Shown: positions 52,234 through 61,843, counted from the stretch's first letter. The stretch: DNA of 64,000 nt from VXYL01 sp963665195 (GCA_963665195.1 OY762070.1:3968001-4032000); one strand, 5' to 3'. The notes: generated from the sequence alone by a model not told the origin. A program made the numbers and translations.

Positions 52234-52470
52234 CTATATCTCCACGTCCTTGTAGCGATCCGTCTTGCGGGCGATCAGCCGCTGCCGGAGCACGACCAGC
52301 AGCAGCGCGCCGAGCCCAGCGTAGATCGCCACCACGCCCCATTTGATGATCGGCTCTTCGGCGTCCATCGCGAGGAACTCGTAGCCGGCGTACCCCAGCA
52401 CCGCGATGACGCCGCCGATCAGCAGCAGCCAGCCGACGCCGCGCGTGGCACGCATTCCCGTGTCTTCCAT
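52234..52470 (-). CDS. Small two-helix membrane protein
   Basis: This 78-residue protein is of unrecognised family. It starts at ATG 52470 after GGAGGGA. Two hydrophobic helices (WLLLIGGVIAVLGYAGYEFL and VVAIYAGLGALLLVVL) are followed by a basic C-terminus (RQRLIARKTDRYKD). It precedes the YbjQ gene by 9 bp on the same strand, so it could help place YbjQ at the membrane; inference only. Confidence 0.7.
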   Translation of the reverse strand: MEDTGMRATRGVGWLLLIGGVIAVLGYAGYEFLAMDAEEPIIKWGVVAIYAGLGALLLVVLRQRLIARKTDRYKDVEI

Positions 52471-52519
52471 CGCTCCCTCCGCTACAGTGGACGACCGCAC
52501 GGAATGTAGCCCCTCGCCG

Positions 52520-54256
52520 ATGCCGAAACAACTGCCGCGAGACGCCGACACCAACATCATGCATTACTTGGCAACGGCGCTTCTCAACACCAGCCGAGCC
52601 GGGGTGCCGGACACCCTGGCCCGCATCCGGGCGTTCCACCCGGCCTACGCCGATGCGGCCGACGACGCCATCGCTGGAGAGGCCTTCTCGCCGGACGATG
52701 CCCGACTCACCATCGCCCGCGAGCACGGCTTCGCCACTTGGCGCCAGCTCGAGGCCTATCTGGACCACCCGGGAGAGATGGCGGACTTCCAGCAGCTCGC
52801 CTGCCTCGCCTACTTCCAAACCGACCGCCCAGCCAACCGCGAGCGGGCCCTGGAGATGCTTGCTGCGCAGCCCGGGCTAGGCAGCAGCGACATCTGGTCC
52901 GCCGCCTGCATCGGCGATGCCCAGGCGGTCGCCTCCTTCCTGGACGCCGACCCCGGCCTCCTGAATCAGCGCGGCGGCTATTTCGACTGGGAGCCGCTGC
53001 TCTACGCCTGCTACTCGCGCCTGACCGTGCCGGGCAAGTCCACCCTCGCTGTGGCCCGCTGTCTGATCGAACGCGGCGCCGACCCCAACGCTTTCTATAT
53101 GTGGGGCGGCCAGTACCGCTTCACCGCCCTCACCGGCGCCTTCGGCGAAGGCGAGATGGGGCCGGTGAACCAGCCGCCGCATCCAGAATGCGATGCCCTC
53201 GCGCGCCTGCTGCTGGACGCCGGCGCCTATCCGAACGACAGCCAGGCGCTTTACAACACCATGTTCACGCCCGGCAGCGAATGCCTGGAACTGCTTCTTG
53301 AATACGGCCTGTCCGACATGGACCGCAACAACTGGCTGCAGCAGCACGGGGAGGACGAACTGATCGAGCATCCGCAGAAGACACTGGCCTATCAGCTGGG
53401 CTGGGCGGTACGCAACCACCATGAGGAGCGCGCCAAACTGCTGATCGACCACGGCGCCGATGTCGATGCCGAGGGCGCCGACGGCCTCACGCACTATGAA
53501 GCCGCGATGGTTGCCGGCCATCCGGAGCTTGCCGAATATCTGGTGGACCACGGCGCGGAAGCGGTGAAACTCACCAGGGAGCAGCGCTTCGCGTCGGCCT
53601 GCATGGCCGCGGATGCCCGCAAGGCCCGCGCAATGCTCAAGAAGCGCCCGGCGCTGGTGGTGCGGACCCGAAGAGCGGACCCGGAACTGCTGGCGAATGC
53701 CGCGAGCGGCGACCGCCGAGACGCCATGCGGGTGATGATCGAAGTGGGCTTCGACCTCAATGACCCTAACGCGCCGCCGCTGCACCAAGCCGCTTTCCAC
53801 GACCATGTGCAGATGGCCGAACTGCTGCTCGAAGGCGGCGCATCCGTCCACCTGCGCGAAAACCGCTTCGCAGCAACGCCCTTCCAGTGGGCCGTCACCG
53901 CCGGCAGCGAGGCGGTCCGCGAGCTGCTCGCCAAGCAGGAGCTCGGCCTCTTCGACAGCGTGCTGTGCGAAAACCTGCCCCGCATCGACGCCCTGCTCGA
54001 CGCCCGCCCGGAACTCTTGGAAACGACGATCGGCGCGGAACGAGACCCGGCGAAACCGCACAACGAAGACTGGCAGACGCCCCTCGCCTTCGCGGTCCTG
54101 CGCAACCGCCCCGCCGCCGTCGAACGCTTGATCGCCCGCGGCGCCGACATCGACGTTCTGAATGGCGAAGGCGACAGCCTGCTGGACCTCGCGTACGAGC
54201 GCTCGACGGACGACATCGTCGCGCTGCTGGAAGGAGACTCGGGCCCGGCTCAGTAG
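52520..54256 (+). CDS. Ankyrin-repeat protein
   Basis: This 578-residue protein starts at ATG 52520 (MPKQLPRDAD). At least six ankyrin-like repeats are visible: ARCLIERGADPN, LARLLLDAGAYPN, AKLLIDHGADVDAEG, AEYLVDHGA, AELLLEGGASVHLREN and VERLIARGADIDVLNGEG. The N-terminal 100 residues include a segment typical of a bacterial ankyrin family (SPDDARLTIAREHGFATWRQ). No signal peptide or enzyme domain is seen; it is probably a protein-interaction scaffold. Confidence 0.85.
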   Translation: MPKQLPRDADTNIMHYLATALLNTSRAGVPDTLARIRAFHPAYADAADDAIAGEAFSPDDARLTIAREHGFATWRQLEAYLDHPGEMADFQQLACLAYFQTDRPANRERALEMLAAQPGLGSSDIWSAACIGDAQAVASFLDADPGLLNQRGGYFDWEPLLYACYSRLTVPGKSTLAVARCLIERGADPNAFYMWGGQYRFTALTGAFGEGEMGPVNQPPHPECDALARLLLDAGAYPNDSQALYNTMFTPGSECLELLLEYGLSDMDRNNWLQQHGEDELIEHPQKTLAYQLGWAVRNHHEERAKLLIDHGADVDAEGADGLTHYEAAMVAGHPELAEYLVDHGAEAVKLTREQRFASACMAADARKARAMLKKRPALVVRTRRADPELLANAASGDRRDAMRVMIEVGFDLNDPNAPPLHQAAFHDHVQMAELLLEGGASVHLRENRFAATPFQWAVTAGSEAVRELLAKQELGLFDSVLCENLPRIDALLDARPELLETTIGAERDPAKPHNEDWQTPLAFAVLRNRPAAVERLIARGADIDVLNGEGDSLLDLAYERSTDDIVALLEGDSGPAQ

Positions 54257-54264
54257 TCCCCCCA

Positions 54265-54298
54265 CGCGCCGATTCAGCGGTCGATCAAGATCGGCGCG
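54265..54298. terminator. Inverted repeat between convergent genes
   Basis: CGCGCCGAT (54265-54273) and ATCGGCGCG (54290-54298) form a perfect 9-bp stem with a 16-base loop in the 49-bp gap between convergent stop codons. It lacks a T-run, so it may be a bidirectional stabilising hairpin rather than a classic intrinsic terminator. Confidence 0.5.
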
Positions 54299-54305
54299 GT
54301 CACGG

Positions 54306-55856
54306 TCACGGCATGTACGGCGTCGGGCTCGGCCCCAGTTGCGTCTGGAGCATCGGTTGGGCCATCTGCACGAACTCGGCCACCATGGGGCGGGTTTCTC
54401 GGGGATCGATGATGTCCTCGATGTTGAACGCCTCGGCGGTGCGGAACGGGGATGCCAGCGCTTCGAGCCTGTTTTCGATCTCCTGGCGCTTGGCCTCCGG
54501 GTCGTCCGACTCCGCGATGATGCGCCGGTAGGCGGCGGAGACGCCGCCGGCGATGTGCATCGAACCCCAGTGGCCGGAGGGCCAGGCGACGCGCTTGAAC
54601 ATGCCGCTCGGCCGGTCGTGGCACTGGCCGGCGACGCCGTAGAGCTGGCGGATGATGATGGAGATCCACGGCATCCGCGTGCGCAGCGTGGCGCAGAGCA
54701 TCTTCGCGCCGGCGCGGACGATGCCCCGGCGCTGCTCGTCGGGGCCGACCATGAAGCCCGGCTCGTCGGCGAAGTAGACCATCGGCAGGTGGAAGGTGTC
54801 GCAGAGCTGCAGGAAGCGGATCACCTTGGTGCCGGCGGCGACGTCCATGGAGCCGCCGAGCCGGTTCGGATTGTTGATCATCACGCCCACGGGGTAGCCG
54901 TCCACGCGGGCGAGGCCGACGATGCGCGAGCGGCCGTAGTGGGGGGTGATCTCGAAGAACGAGTCCTTGTCCAGCACGGCGTTCAGGATGCGGCGGGCAT
55001 TGTAGGTGCGGCGCTTCTCCCGCGGCACCGCTTTGATGAGGTACTCGTCGCGACGCTCCGGATCGTCGCCCGACTCGACCCTTGGCGGCATCTGCCAGAC
55101 GCTGTTCGGCAGGTAGCTCAGGAACTGCTTGACCATGTCGAACGCCTCTTCCTCGGTCTCGGCGAGGTTGTCGATGACGCCGGACTCGTACACCTGGCTG
55201 CGTTCGTCGCCGAGGTCTTCCTTGCTGATGTCGATGCCGAGGGCGGCCTTCACCACCGGCGGGCCGCCGGGGAAGACCTGGCTGGTGCCCTTCACCATGA
55301 CGTTGAAGTGCGCGAGGCAGGCATCCACCGCCGGCAGACCAGCCACGGAGCCGAGCACCGCCGCCACCACCGGCACGCGGCACAGTAAGTCCTGCACGCC
55401 GGGAGTGACGGGGTTCGTGGGGATGTACGTGCGGCCGATCTGCTCGAAAGTCCTCACGCTGCCGCCGGTGGCGTCGAGCAGGCGGATGTAGGGCAGGCGC
55501 CAGTCCAGCGCCATCTTCTGCGAGTGGCCACCCTTGTTGCCGATGGAACCGTCGGCGGAGCCGCCGCGCACGGTGAAATCGCCGGCGGTCAGCACGGCTT
55601 TGCGCCCGTTCAGATCGGCGAGGCCGATGACCATGTTGGACGGGCGGACGTGCGTGAGCTCGTTGCCTTCGTAGGTGGCGGCGCCGGCGAGGCCGCCGAT
55701 CTCCTGGAACGAGCCCGGATCGGCCAACAGGTCGATGCGCTCGCGCACGGTGAGCTTGCCGCGCCGCCGCTGCTCGGCAATGCCGGCTTCGCCGCCCATC
55801 TGCGCGGCGAACTCGCGGCGCCGCTTGAGTTCTTCGATTTCGGGTTGCCAGACCAT
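54306..55856 (-). CDS. Acyl-CoA carboxylase carboxyltransferase (beta) subunit
   Basis: This biotin-dependent carboxyltransferase of the propionyl/methylcrotonyl-CoA family moves carboxyl from biotin to an acyl-CoA. The 516-residue protein has the N-terminal block LTVRERIDLLADPGSFQEI, two crotonase-like halves, GSVAGLPAVDACLAHF, the oxyanion region NPNRLGGSMDVAAGTK, and FADEPGFMVGPDEQ. No biotin carboxylase/carrier (alpha) subunit is in the window. It is 20 bp downstream of an LLM oxidoreductase gene on the same strand. Confidence 0.87.
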   Translation of the reverse strand: MVWQPEIEELKRRREFAAQMGGEAGIAEQRRRGKLTVRERIDLLADPGSFQEIGGLAGAATYEGNELTHVRPSNMVIGLADLNGRKAVLTAGDFTVRGGSADGSIGNKGGHSQKMALDWRLPYIRLLDATGGSVRTFEQIGRTYIPTNPVTPGVQDLLCRVPVVAAVLGSVAGLPAVDACLAHFNVMVKGTSQVFPGGPPVVKAALGIDISKEDLGDERSQVYESGVIDNLAETEEEAFDMVKQFLSYLPNSVWQMPPRVESGDDPERRDEYLIKAVPREKRRTYNARRILNAVLDKDSFFEITPHYGRSRIVGLARVDGYPVGVMINNPNRLGGSMDVAAGTKVIRFLQLCDTFHLPMVYFADEPGFMVGPDEQRRGIVRAGAKMLCATLRTRMPWISIIIRQLYGVAGQCHDRPSGMFKRVAWPSGHWGSMHIAGGVSAAYRRIIAESDDPEAKRQEIENRLEALASPFRTAEAFNIEDIIDPRETRPMVAEFVQMAQPMLQTQLGPSPTPYMP

Positions 55857-55876
55857 GTGGTTCTCCTTCAGACGGG

Positions 55877-56716
55877 CTAGCCGGCCAGCAAGGCGGCACG
55901 GCGATCCAAGAGCGGCAGCAGCGTATCGGCATCCGCGGACGGCAGCGCCAGCAGCGCCCGGTCGATGCCGGCAGCGCGGTAGTCGTCCAGCGCCGCGGCA
56001 TCCGCGGGTGCGCCGAAGACGCTGATCGACAGGGTCGCCATGTCGCGCTCGGCCTCGTCCGCGACGGCCTTCAGGCGGGCGACGTTGGCGGCGGCGTCGA
56101 AACCGCCCCGGGCGCGCGGCAGCCAGCCGTCGCCGAACTCCACCACGCGCCTAAGCGTATGCACGGACTCGCCGCCGATGAGGATGGGCGGGTTCGGCCG
56201 CTGCACGGGCTTGGGATAGGACCACACCGGGTCGAAATCCACGAACTCGCCGTGGAACTCCGGCTCCTCCTCGCGCCAGAGGGTCTTGATGGCCTTGGCG
56301 CGCTCGCTCATCACCCGGAAGCGCGTTGCGAACGCGGTGCCGTGGTTCTCCATCTCCTCGGCGTTCCAGCCGGCGCCGATGCCGACTTCCACGCGCCCGT
56401 TCGAGAGCAGGTCGACGCTCGCGATCTCCTTGGCGGCGACCAGCGGATCGTGCTCCGTCAACAGGCAGATGCCGGTGCCGACGCGCAGCGTGGTGGTGGC
56501 GGCGGCCGCGGCCATCAGCGAAACGAACGGGTCCAGCGTGTGCCAGTACTCCTTGGGCAGCTCCGCGCCGCCGGGCCAGGCGCTGTCCCGGCTCGCCGGG
56601 ATGTGCGTGTGCTCCGGCACGAAAAGGGACTCGAAGCCCCGGGCCTCCACCTCCTTGGCCAGCGCGTCGATGCGCATGGCGTAGTCGGTGGCGAAGATGA
56701 AAACGCCGATCTTCAC
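55877..56716 (-). CDS. LLM class (luciferase-like) flavin/F420 oxidoreductase
   Basis: This TIM-barrel flavin-dependent monooxygenase or reductase has 279 residues. It starts at GTG 56716 with GGAG upstream; family text includes KIGVFIFATDYAMRIDALA, LFVPEHTHIP, TTTLRVGTGICLL, RVEVGIGAGWNAEEMENHG and PPILIGGES. Similar proteins are annotated F420-dependent, but whether this organism makes F420 is unknown. It is divergent from the TonB receptor gene. Confidence 0.86.
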   Translation of the reverse strand: MKIGVFIFATDYAMRIDALAKEVEARGFESLFVPEHTHIPASRDSAWPGGAELPKEYWHTLDPFVSLMAAAAATTTLRVGTGICLLTEHDPLVAAKEIASVDLLSNGRVEVGIGAGWNAEEMENHGTAFATRFRVMSERAKAIKTLWREEEPEFHGEFVDFDPVWSYPKPVQRPNPPILIGGESVHTLRRVVEFGDGWLPRARGGFDAAANVARLKAVADEAERDMATLSISVFGAPADAAALDDYRAAGIDRALLALPSADADTLLPLLDRRAALLAG

Positions 56717-56792
56717 TCGCGTCTCCGGTGTCGGGTGGGCAAACGGGCACGTTAGCATTGTCGCCGCGTTGATTGCACCGCGAGGAGGCGCT

Positions 56793-59018
56793 GTGGAACT
56801 GCGACTGGCATTGTGGGCGGCAGCCGTACTCGCCGCGGGGGTCGCGGCTGCGCAGGACGCTGGCGAGGCCGCGCGGTCCATCGAAGTGCTGGTGGTGACG
56901 CCGCTCGGCGGCGATGCGGAGTCGGCGCATGGCCAGAGCGTAAGCGCCGATGCGCTGGGCGAGGGGCGCGCGCTCGACCTTGCGGCGCACATGAAGCGCA
57001 ATCTGGCGAGCGTCTTCGTCAACGAGGCGCAGAGCAATCCGCTGCAGCCGGATGTGCAGTACCGGGGCTTCGTCGGTTCGCCCCTGCTCGGCCTGCCGCA
57101 AGGCATCGCCGTGTATCAGAACGGCGTGCGCATCAACGAGCCGTTCGGGGATACGGTGAACTGGGCGCTGATCCCCGAAGTCGCCATCGCCGGCGCGCAG
57201 CTGCTGCCGGCCGGCGCCAGTCCGCTGTTCGGGCTGAATGCCTTGGGCGGCGCGGTTTCCGTCGCCACGAAAACCGGCTTCACGCATCCGGGCACGGCCA
57301 TCGAGGGCTTCGGCGGCTCGTTCGGGCGCATGGGGCTGAGCGCCGAGACCGGCAGGCGGTCCGGCCGGTTCGCCTACTACGCTGCTGGCGCCACGCTGCG
57401 CGAGGACGGCTGGCGCGACTACTCGCCCACCGAGTCCGGCCAGGCCTTCGCGAGCCTCGGCTGGCAGGGGGCGTCGGCCAGCGTGAATCTCGACGCGACG
57501 CTGGCGAGCACGGACCTGATCGGCAACGGCGCGCTGCCGGTGCAGCTCTGGGCCGAGCAGCCGACAGCGATCTACACGCGCCCGGATCAGACGGAGAACG
57601 ACCTCAAGCAGTTCAACATCACGGCCGAGCGGGGCTTCTCGGCCAACCTGTCGTGGACGGGCAACCTGTACGCCCGGCTGAGCGACATCGCCACCTACAA
57701 CGGCGACGACGCGGACGACGACGATGAGGGGCAAGGGGAGGACGAGGCGGAGGAGGAAGACGACGATGGGGAGGACAAGGGCGAGCCGCTGCCCGCGACC
57801 ATCAACCGAACGAGCACCCGGCAGGACGGCTACGGCTTCGCCATGCAGTTGGACCGCACGGACATGCTCGGCGTCGGCCGCAATCGGCTCGTGGCCGGCA
57901 TCGCTTACGACGCCGCTGGCATCGATTTCGACTCCAGCACCGAGGCGGGGATTCTCGACCAGACCCGGCTGGCGGTTCCGAACGGCACCTTCGACCCGGA
58001 CGCGTTCACCGAAGTCGGCGCCGACATCGCGAACTTCGCCGTCTTCCTATCCGACACCGTCGAGTTCGGCGAACGGCTCGCCGCCACCGCCGCGGCGCGC
58101 TACAACCGCACCAGCGTGGAGCTGAACGACCGCCTCGGCACGGCGCTCGACGGCAGCCACCGCTTCAGCCGCCTGAATCCGGCGCTCGCCATTCGCTACC
58201 GGCTGCGCCCGGGCATGGCGCTCTACGCCAGCTTGGCGGAGTCCAGCCGCGCCCCTTCGCCGGTGGAACTCACCTGCGCCGACGAAGACGCGCCGTGCCG
58301 CCTGCCGAACAGCTTCCTGGCCGATCCGCCCCTCGACCAGGTGGTCGCGCGAACGCTGGAACTCGGCGTCGAGGCCGCCGCGTCGCGCATCGCCTGGCGG
58401 CTCGGCTGGTTCCGGGCGAGCAATGAGGACGACATCCTCTTCATCAGCGCCGGCGCGTTCACCAACGAGGGCTACTTCGACAACGTCGGCCGCACCGAGC
58501 GCCGCGGCTGGGAGTTCAGCGTCACCAGCGGCGAAGACAGCCGGGCCTCGTGGTTCCTCCACTACACGCTGCTAGACGCCACGTTCCGCGAGACGTTCAC
58601 CGTGCCGAGCGCCAACCACCCGCGAGCCCAGGGCGGCGAACTGCGCGTGCAGCCGGGCGCCCGCCTCCCCTTGGTGCCGAAACGCCTGCTGAAGGCGGGC
58701 GTGGAACTGAGCGTCACCGACCGCCTCGGCTTTGGCGCGGACCTCCAGCACGTCTCCGGCCAGCACTACCGCGGCGACGAAGCCAACCTAGTGGACCGCC
58801 TGGACGGCTACGCGGTGGCCAACATCCGCGCCGACTTCCGCCTTGGCGACTGGGCATCCGTATACGCGACGCTGGAGAACGTCTTGGACGAGCGCTACGC
58901 CACCTTCGGCGTCTTCGGCGAGGCCGACGAAGTGCTCGGCGACGACTACGACGACAGCCGCTTCGTCTCCCCCGGCGCCCCCCGCGCCGGCTGGCTGGGC
59001 CTGCAGGCGCGGTTCTGA
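56793..59018 (+). CDS. TonB-dependent outer-membrane receptor with an acidic insert
   Basis: This 741-residue receptor starts at GTG 56793 with GAGGAGG at 56782-56788. A signal peptide (to about AAAQDA) is followed by a TonB-box-like EVLVVTP, a plug domain (PLQPDVQYRGFVGSPLLGLP, then NALGGAVSVAT) and a beta-barrel ending LQARF. An insert of about 28 residues, nearly all Asp/Glu (residues about 304-331), lies in one extracellular loop. Cysteines in LTCADEDAPCRLPNSF form a second conserved loop. The cargo is unknown. Confidence 0.88.
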   Translation: MELRLALWAAAVLAAGVAAAQDAGEAARSIEVLVVTPLGGDAESAHGQSVSADALGEGRALDLAAHMKRNLASVFVNEAQSNPLQPDVQYRGFVGSPLLGLPQGIAVYQNGVRINEPFGDTVNWALIPEVAIAGAQLLPAGASPLFGLNALGGAVSVATKTGFTHPGTAIEGFGGSFGRMGLSAETGRRSGRFAYYAAGATLREDGWRDYSPTESGQAFASLGWQGASASVNLDATLASTDLIGNGALPVQLWAEQPTAIYTRPDQTENDLKQFNITAERGFSANLSWTGNLYARLSDIATYNGDDADDDDEGQGEDEAEEEDDDGEDKGEPLPATINRTSTRQDGYGFAMQLDRTDMLGVGRNRLVAGIAYDAAGIDFDSSTEAGILDQTRLAVPNGTFDPDAFTEVGADIANFAVFLSDTVEFGERLAATAAARYNRTSVELNDRLGTALDGSHRFSRLNPALAIRYRLRPGMALYASLAESSRAPSPVELTCADEDAPCRLPNSFLADPPLDQVVARTLELGVEAAASRIAWRLGWFRASNEDDILFISAGAFTNEGYFDNVGRTERRGWEFSVTSGEDSRASWFLHYTLLDATFRETFTVPSANHPRAQGGELRVQPGARLPLVPKRLLKAGVELSVTDRLGFGADLQHVSGQHYRGDEANLVDRLDGYAVANIRADFRLGDWASVYATLENVLDERYATFGVFGEADEVLGDDYDDSRFVSPGAPRAGWLGLQARF

Positions 59019-59034
59019 CCGCGCCTCTGCAGGA

Positions 59035-59051
59035 GCGGGGCTTGTCCCCGC
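59035..59051. repeat. REP-like hairpin after TonB receptor 1
   Basis: GCGGGG-CTTGT-CCCCGC forms a 6-bp stem 17 bases after the receptor stop. Its core GGGCTTGTCCCCGC recurs as GGGCTTGCCCCCGC after receptor 2, and both resemble the pseudomonad-type REP word GAGCGGGCTTGCCCGC. Confidence 0.55.
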
Positions 59052-59118
59052 CCGCGTCGGAGTCATGCAAGCGCAGGCCGCTAGAGATCCGTCCTACGCC
59101 CGGTTTGCCTTATCGCAT

Positions 59119-59137
59119 TTGCAAACCATTATCATTT
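59119..59137. promoter_or_regulatory. Fur-box-like site before TonB receptor 2
   Basis: TTGCAAACCATTATCATTT contains CATTATCATT, matching the right two-thirds of the Fur 19-mer. It sits 46 bases before the receptor ATG with TATAGG at 59140-59145, so it would cover the promoter. Iron repression is expected for a FecA-like receptor. Confidence 0.5.
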
Positions 59138-59182
59138 CCTATAGGTTCTGGCCGCTGAGAACTCTGCGGAGCGAAGCGCAAC

Positions 59183-61405
59183 ATGCGTACGCCCAAGGCG
59201 CGGTGCCAGCACGGCACCGCTATCGCGTCCCCTTGGCGGGCACTGCTCGGCGCGTCGGTCGCCGCGGCATCCCTTTCGATCAGCGCCCAGCCGGACGCGG
59301 ATGTCGACACCGTCGATGCGGACCGCATCGAGGAAATCGTCGTCATCGGTTCGCGGCAGGATGCCAGCACCGTCGCCGGCTCCGGCACGGTGGTGGATGC
59401 CGACGCGCTGGAACAGTTCGACTACGTGGACCTCAACAAGGTGCTGTCCGCGGTGCCCGGCGTCTACGTCCGCGAGGAAGACGGCTTCGGCTTGCGACCC
59501 AACATCGGCATCCGCGGCGCGTCGGCGGAGCGCAGCCAGAAGGTCGCGATCATGGAGGACGGCGTGCTGATCACGCCCGCCCCGTACTCGGCGCCGGCCG
59601 CGTATTTCGTACCGAACGTCAGCCGCATCCACGCCGTCGAAGTGCTCAAGGGGCCCGCCGCCATCCGCCACGGGCCGCACACGGTCGGCGGCGCGGTCAA
59701 CTTCGTTACCCGCCCCTTGCCGGACGGACGGCTGCGCGAGATCGACCTCGGCGCCGGCAACCACGGCTTCCACAAGGTGCATGGGGCCTATGGCAACGTC
59801 CACGGCAGGACGGGCTATCTGCTCGAAGCCCTGCGCTACGGCAGCAGCGGCTTCAAGGAGCTCGACGGCGGCGGCGACACCGGCTTCGCGCGCAATGCGC
59901 TGGACGCCAAGTGGCGCTGGGAACCCGGCGGCGACCGCGATCAGGTGCTTACCCTGAAGCTCGGCTACGCGGACGAGGATGCGGACGAGACGTACCTCGG
60001 CCTGACCGACCGCGACTTCGACCGCGACCCGGTGCGCCGCTACCGCGCATCGAGGCTAGCCCGGTTCCAGTCTTCCCACTCGCTGGCGCATCTCAACTAC
60101 GGTATCGCTTTCAGTTCGCGACTGAGCGTCAACGCCAAGGCCTACTGGAATCGCTTCGACCGGCAGTGGAACAAGGTGGACGGCTTCATCGCCGGCCCCG
60201 CACTGCAGTCCATCCTGACGCGACCGGGCAACTACGTCCGCCAGAACCAGCTGCTGCGCGGCGAGATCGATTCGACGCCGACGGACGCCGACATCCTGGA
60301 CGTGACCAACAACCACCGCTGGTTCGACGTCAAGGGTGCGCAGGCGACCGCCACCCTCACCGCATCCACCGGCGGCGCGCAGCACCTGATGACCGCCGGC
60401 GTGCGCCTGCACCGCGACGAGGTGGAGCGCGACCACCGCCAGCGCGGCTACCTGATGACCGGCGGCGAACTCGCGTGGGACGGGACGGAGCGCGGCTCGA
60501 AGACCATCAACCGGGCGGACACCGATGCCTTGGCCGTTTTCGTCGCCGACGAGATCGTCTATGGGGATTGGCGCCTGACCGTAGGCGCGCGCTACGAGAA
60601 CATCGCCGGCGGTTTCGACGACCTGCGCTTCGGGGTCAGCAGGGGCAGCGAGCAGTCCGTGGTCTCGCCGGGCGTCGGCGTGCATTGGCAGGCGACGCCG
60701 CGCATCAGCCTGCTGGCCGGCGCCTACCGGGGCTTCTCCCCGGCGGGCCCCGGATCCCGCGACGTGGAACCGGAGCAGAGCCTGAATCTCGAATACGGCG
60801 TGCGCTTCGGCACCGACGCGCTGCGTCTGGAGGCGGTGGGCTTCCTCAGCGACTACGAGAACCTGCTCGGCCGCTGCCGGGTGAGCGACAGCGGCTGCGT
60901 CGCCGGCGAGGAGTTCAATGGCGGGCGGGTGGAGATCGCCGGCGTGGAGATCGTCGGCTGGGGCGCGTTCTCCCTCGGTCCGTCCGTGGCTGTTGAGCTC
61001 GGCTTCAACTACACCTACACCGAGTCCGCCTTCCAGACGGGATTCCTGTCGCAGTTCGCGCAGTGGGGCCTGGTAGCCGAGGGCGACGAGCTCCCCTACC
61101 TTCCCCAACACATCGGCCGGGCGTCCGCCAAGCTCTTGGCCGGCCCCTGGGAGCTTTCGGCGGCGGTGCGCGGCCAGGTACAGGTGCGTGAGCAGCCCGG
61201 CCAAGGCGCAATCGACGCCGGCCTGCACTCCGACGGCTACGCGCTGCTGGACCTCGCCCTTGGCCGGCGCCTCCGCGACGCGACGCTGGTGCAACTCCTG
61301 ATCGGCAACGCCACCAACGAGGCGGCGATCGTCTCCCACCGTCCCTTCGGCGCCCGGCCCAACCGGCCGCGTTCCTTCTCGGTGCGGCTGAAATACGCCT
61401 TCTGA
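59183..61405 (+). CDS. FecA-like TonB-dependent receptor
   Basis: This 740-residue outer-membrane receptor probably imports a ferric siderophore or ferric citrate-like complex. After a signal peptide (about residues 1-36) come the TonB-box-like IEEIVVIGSRQDAS, plug motifs VPGVYVREEDGFGLRPNIGI, GVLITPAPYSAPA and GPHTVGGAVNFVT, and a barrel ending VRLKYAF. The plug text matches the FecA subgroup. Start ATG 59183. A Fur-like box lies upstream. No FecIR-type sigma/anti-sigma pair adjoins it. Confidence 0.9.
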   Translation: MRTPKARCQHGTAIASPWRALLGASVAAASLSISAQPDADVDTVDADRIEEIVVIGSRQDASTVAGSGTVVDADALEQFDYVDLNKVLSAVPGVYVREEDGFGLRPNIGIRGASAERSQKVAIMEDGVLITPAPYSAPAAYFVPNVSRIHAVEVLKGPAAIRHGPHTVGGAVNFVTRPLPDGRLREIDLGAGNHGFHKVHGAYGNVHGRTGYLLEALRYGSSGFKELDGGGDTGFARNALDAKWRWEPGGDRDQVLTLKLGYADEDADETYLGLTDRDFDRDPVRRYRASRLARFQSSHSLAHLNYGIAFSSRLSVNAKAYWNRFDRQWNKVDGFIAGPALQSILTRPGNYVRQNQLLRGEIDSTPTDADILDVTNNHRWFDVKGAQATATLTASTGGAQHLMTAGVRLHRDEVERDHRQRGYLMTGGELAWDGTERGSKTINRADTDALAVFVADEIVYGDWRLTVGARYENIAGGFDDLRFGVSRGSEQSVVSPGVGVHWQATPRISLLAGAYRGFSPAGPGSRDVEPEQSLNLEYGVRFGTDALRLEAVGFLSDYENLLGRCRVSDSGCVAGEEFNGGRVEIAGVEIVGWGAFSLGPSVAVELGFNYTYTESAFQTGFLSQFAQWGLVAEGDELPYLPQHIGRASAKLLAGPWELSAAVRGQVQVREQPGQGAIDAGLHSDGYALLDLALGRRLRDATLVQLLIGNATNEAAIVSHRPFGARPNRPRSFSVRLKYAF

Positions 61406-61442
61406 CAGGACCGGCGCTGCGGTCGGCGCTGTGACTTGCCAC

Positions 61443-61456
61443 GGGCTTGCCCCCGC
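61443..61456. repeat. REP-like core after TonB receptor 2
   Basis: GGGCTTGCCCCCGC lies 38 bases after the receptor stop and differs by one base from the core found after the other receptor. The local stem GGG-CTTG-CCC is short. Confidence 0.45.
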
Positions 61457-61493
61457 GGGCTGTCGGAGATGCGAGGTTCCGCGGCGGGTCGGG

Positions 61494-61838
61494 CTACAGA
61501 TTCTCGCGGTAGTCCCGATCAATGGCGGCGTCGATGGCAGCCGCGGTCGCCAGCGGCGCATTTTTCGTCTTGACGTACATCTCGCCGAACGAGACGCGGT
61601 GCCGCTCCGGCCAAGTGTCCGGCTGCCATAGCTTGGCGCGCAGGAACGCCTTGGCGCAGTGGAAGAAGACCTCCTCCACATCGACGTCGATCGCGAGCAC
61701 GGCGGGCCGGCCGCGCGCTTCGAGCCGTTGCACGAGGTACGCATCGGCGGTCAGAGACGCATGGCCGTTGACGCGCAGCGTCTCCGGCGTGCCCGGACCA
61801 TGAACAGGACGCCGACGCGCGACAACGCCATCATGGCG
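61494..61838 (-). pseudogene. Remnant of a PPOX-family flavoprotein gene
   Basis: This is the C-terminal part of a pyridoxamine-phosphate-oxidase-like protein. The minus strand reads ALSRVGVLFMV up to about 61800, then, after loss of one base, PGTPETLRVNGHAS, AIDVDVEEVFFHCAKAFLRA and KLWQPDTWP to a TAG at 61494-61496. These are typical of the family, but everything N-terminal to MALSRVG is missing. The break coincides with the start of a receptor remnant on the other strand at about 61842. Confidence 0.75.
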
Positions 61839-61843
61839 CTGAA

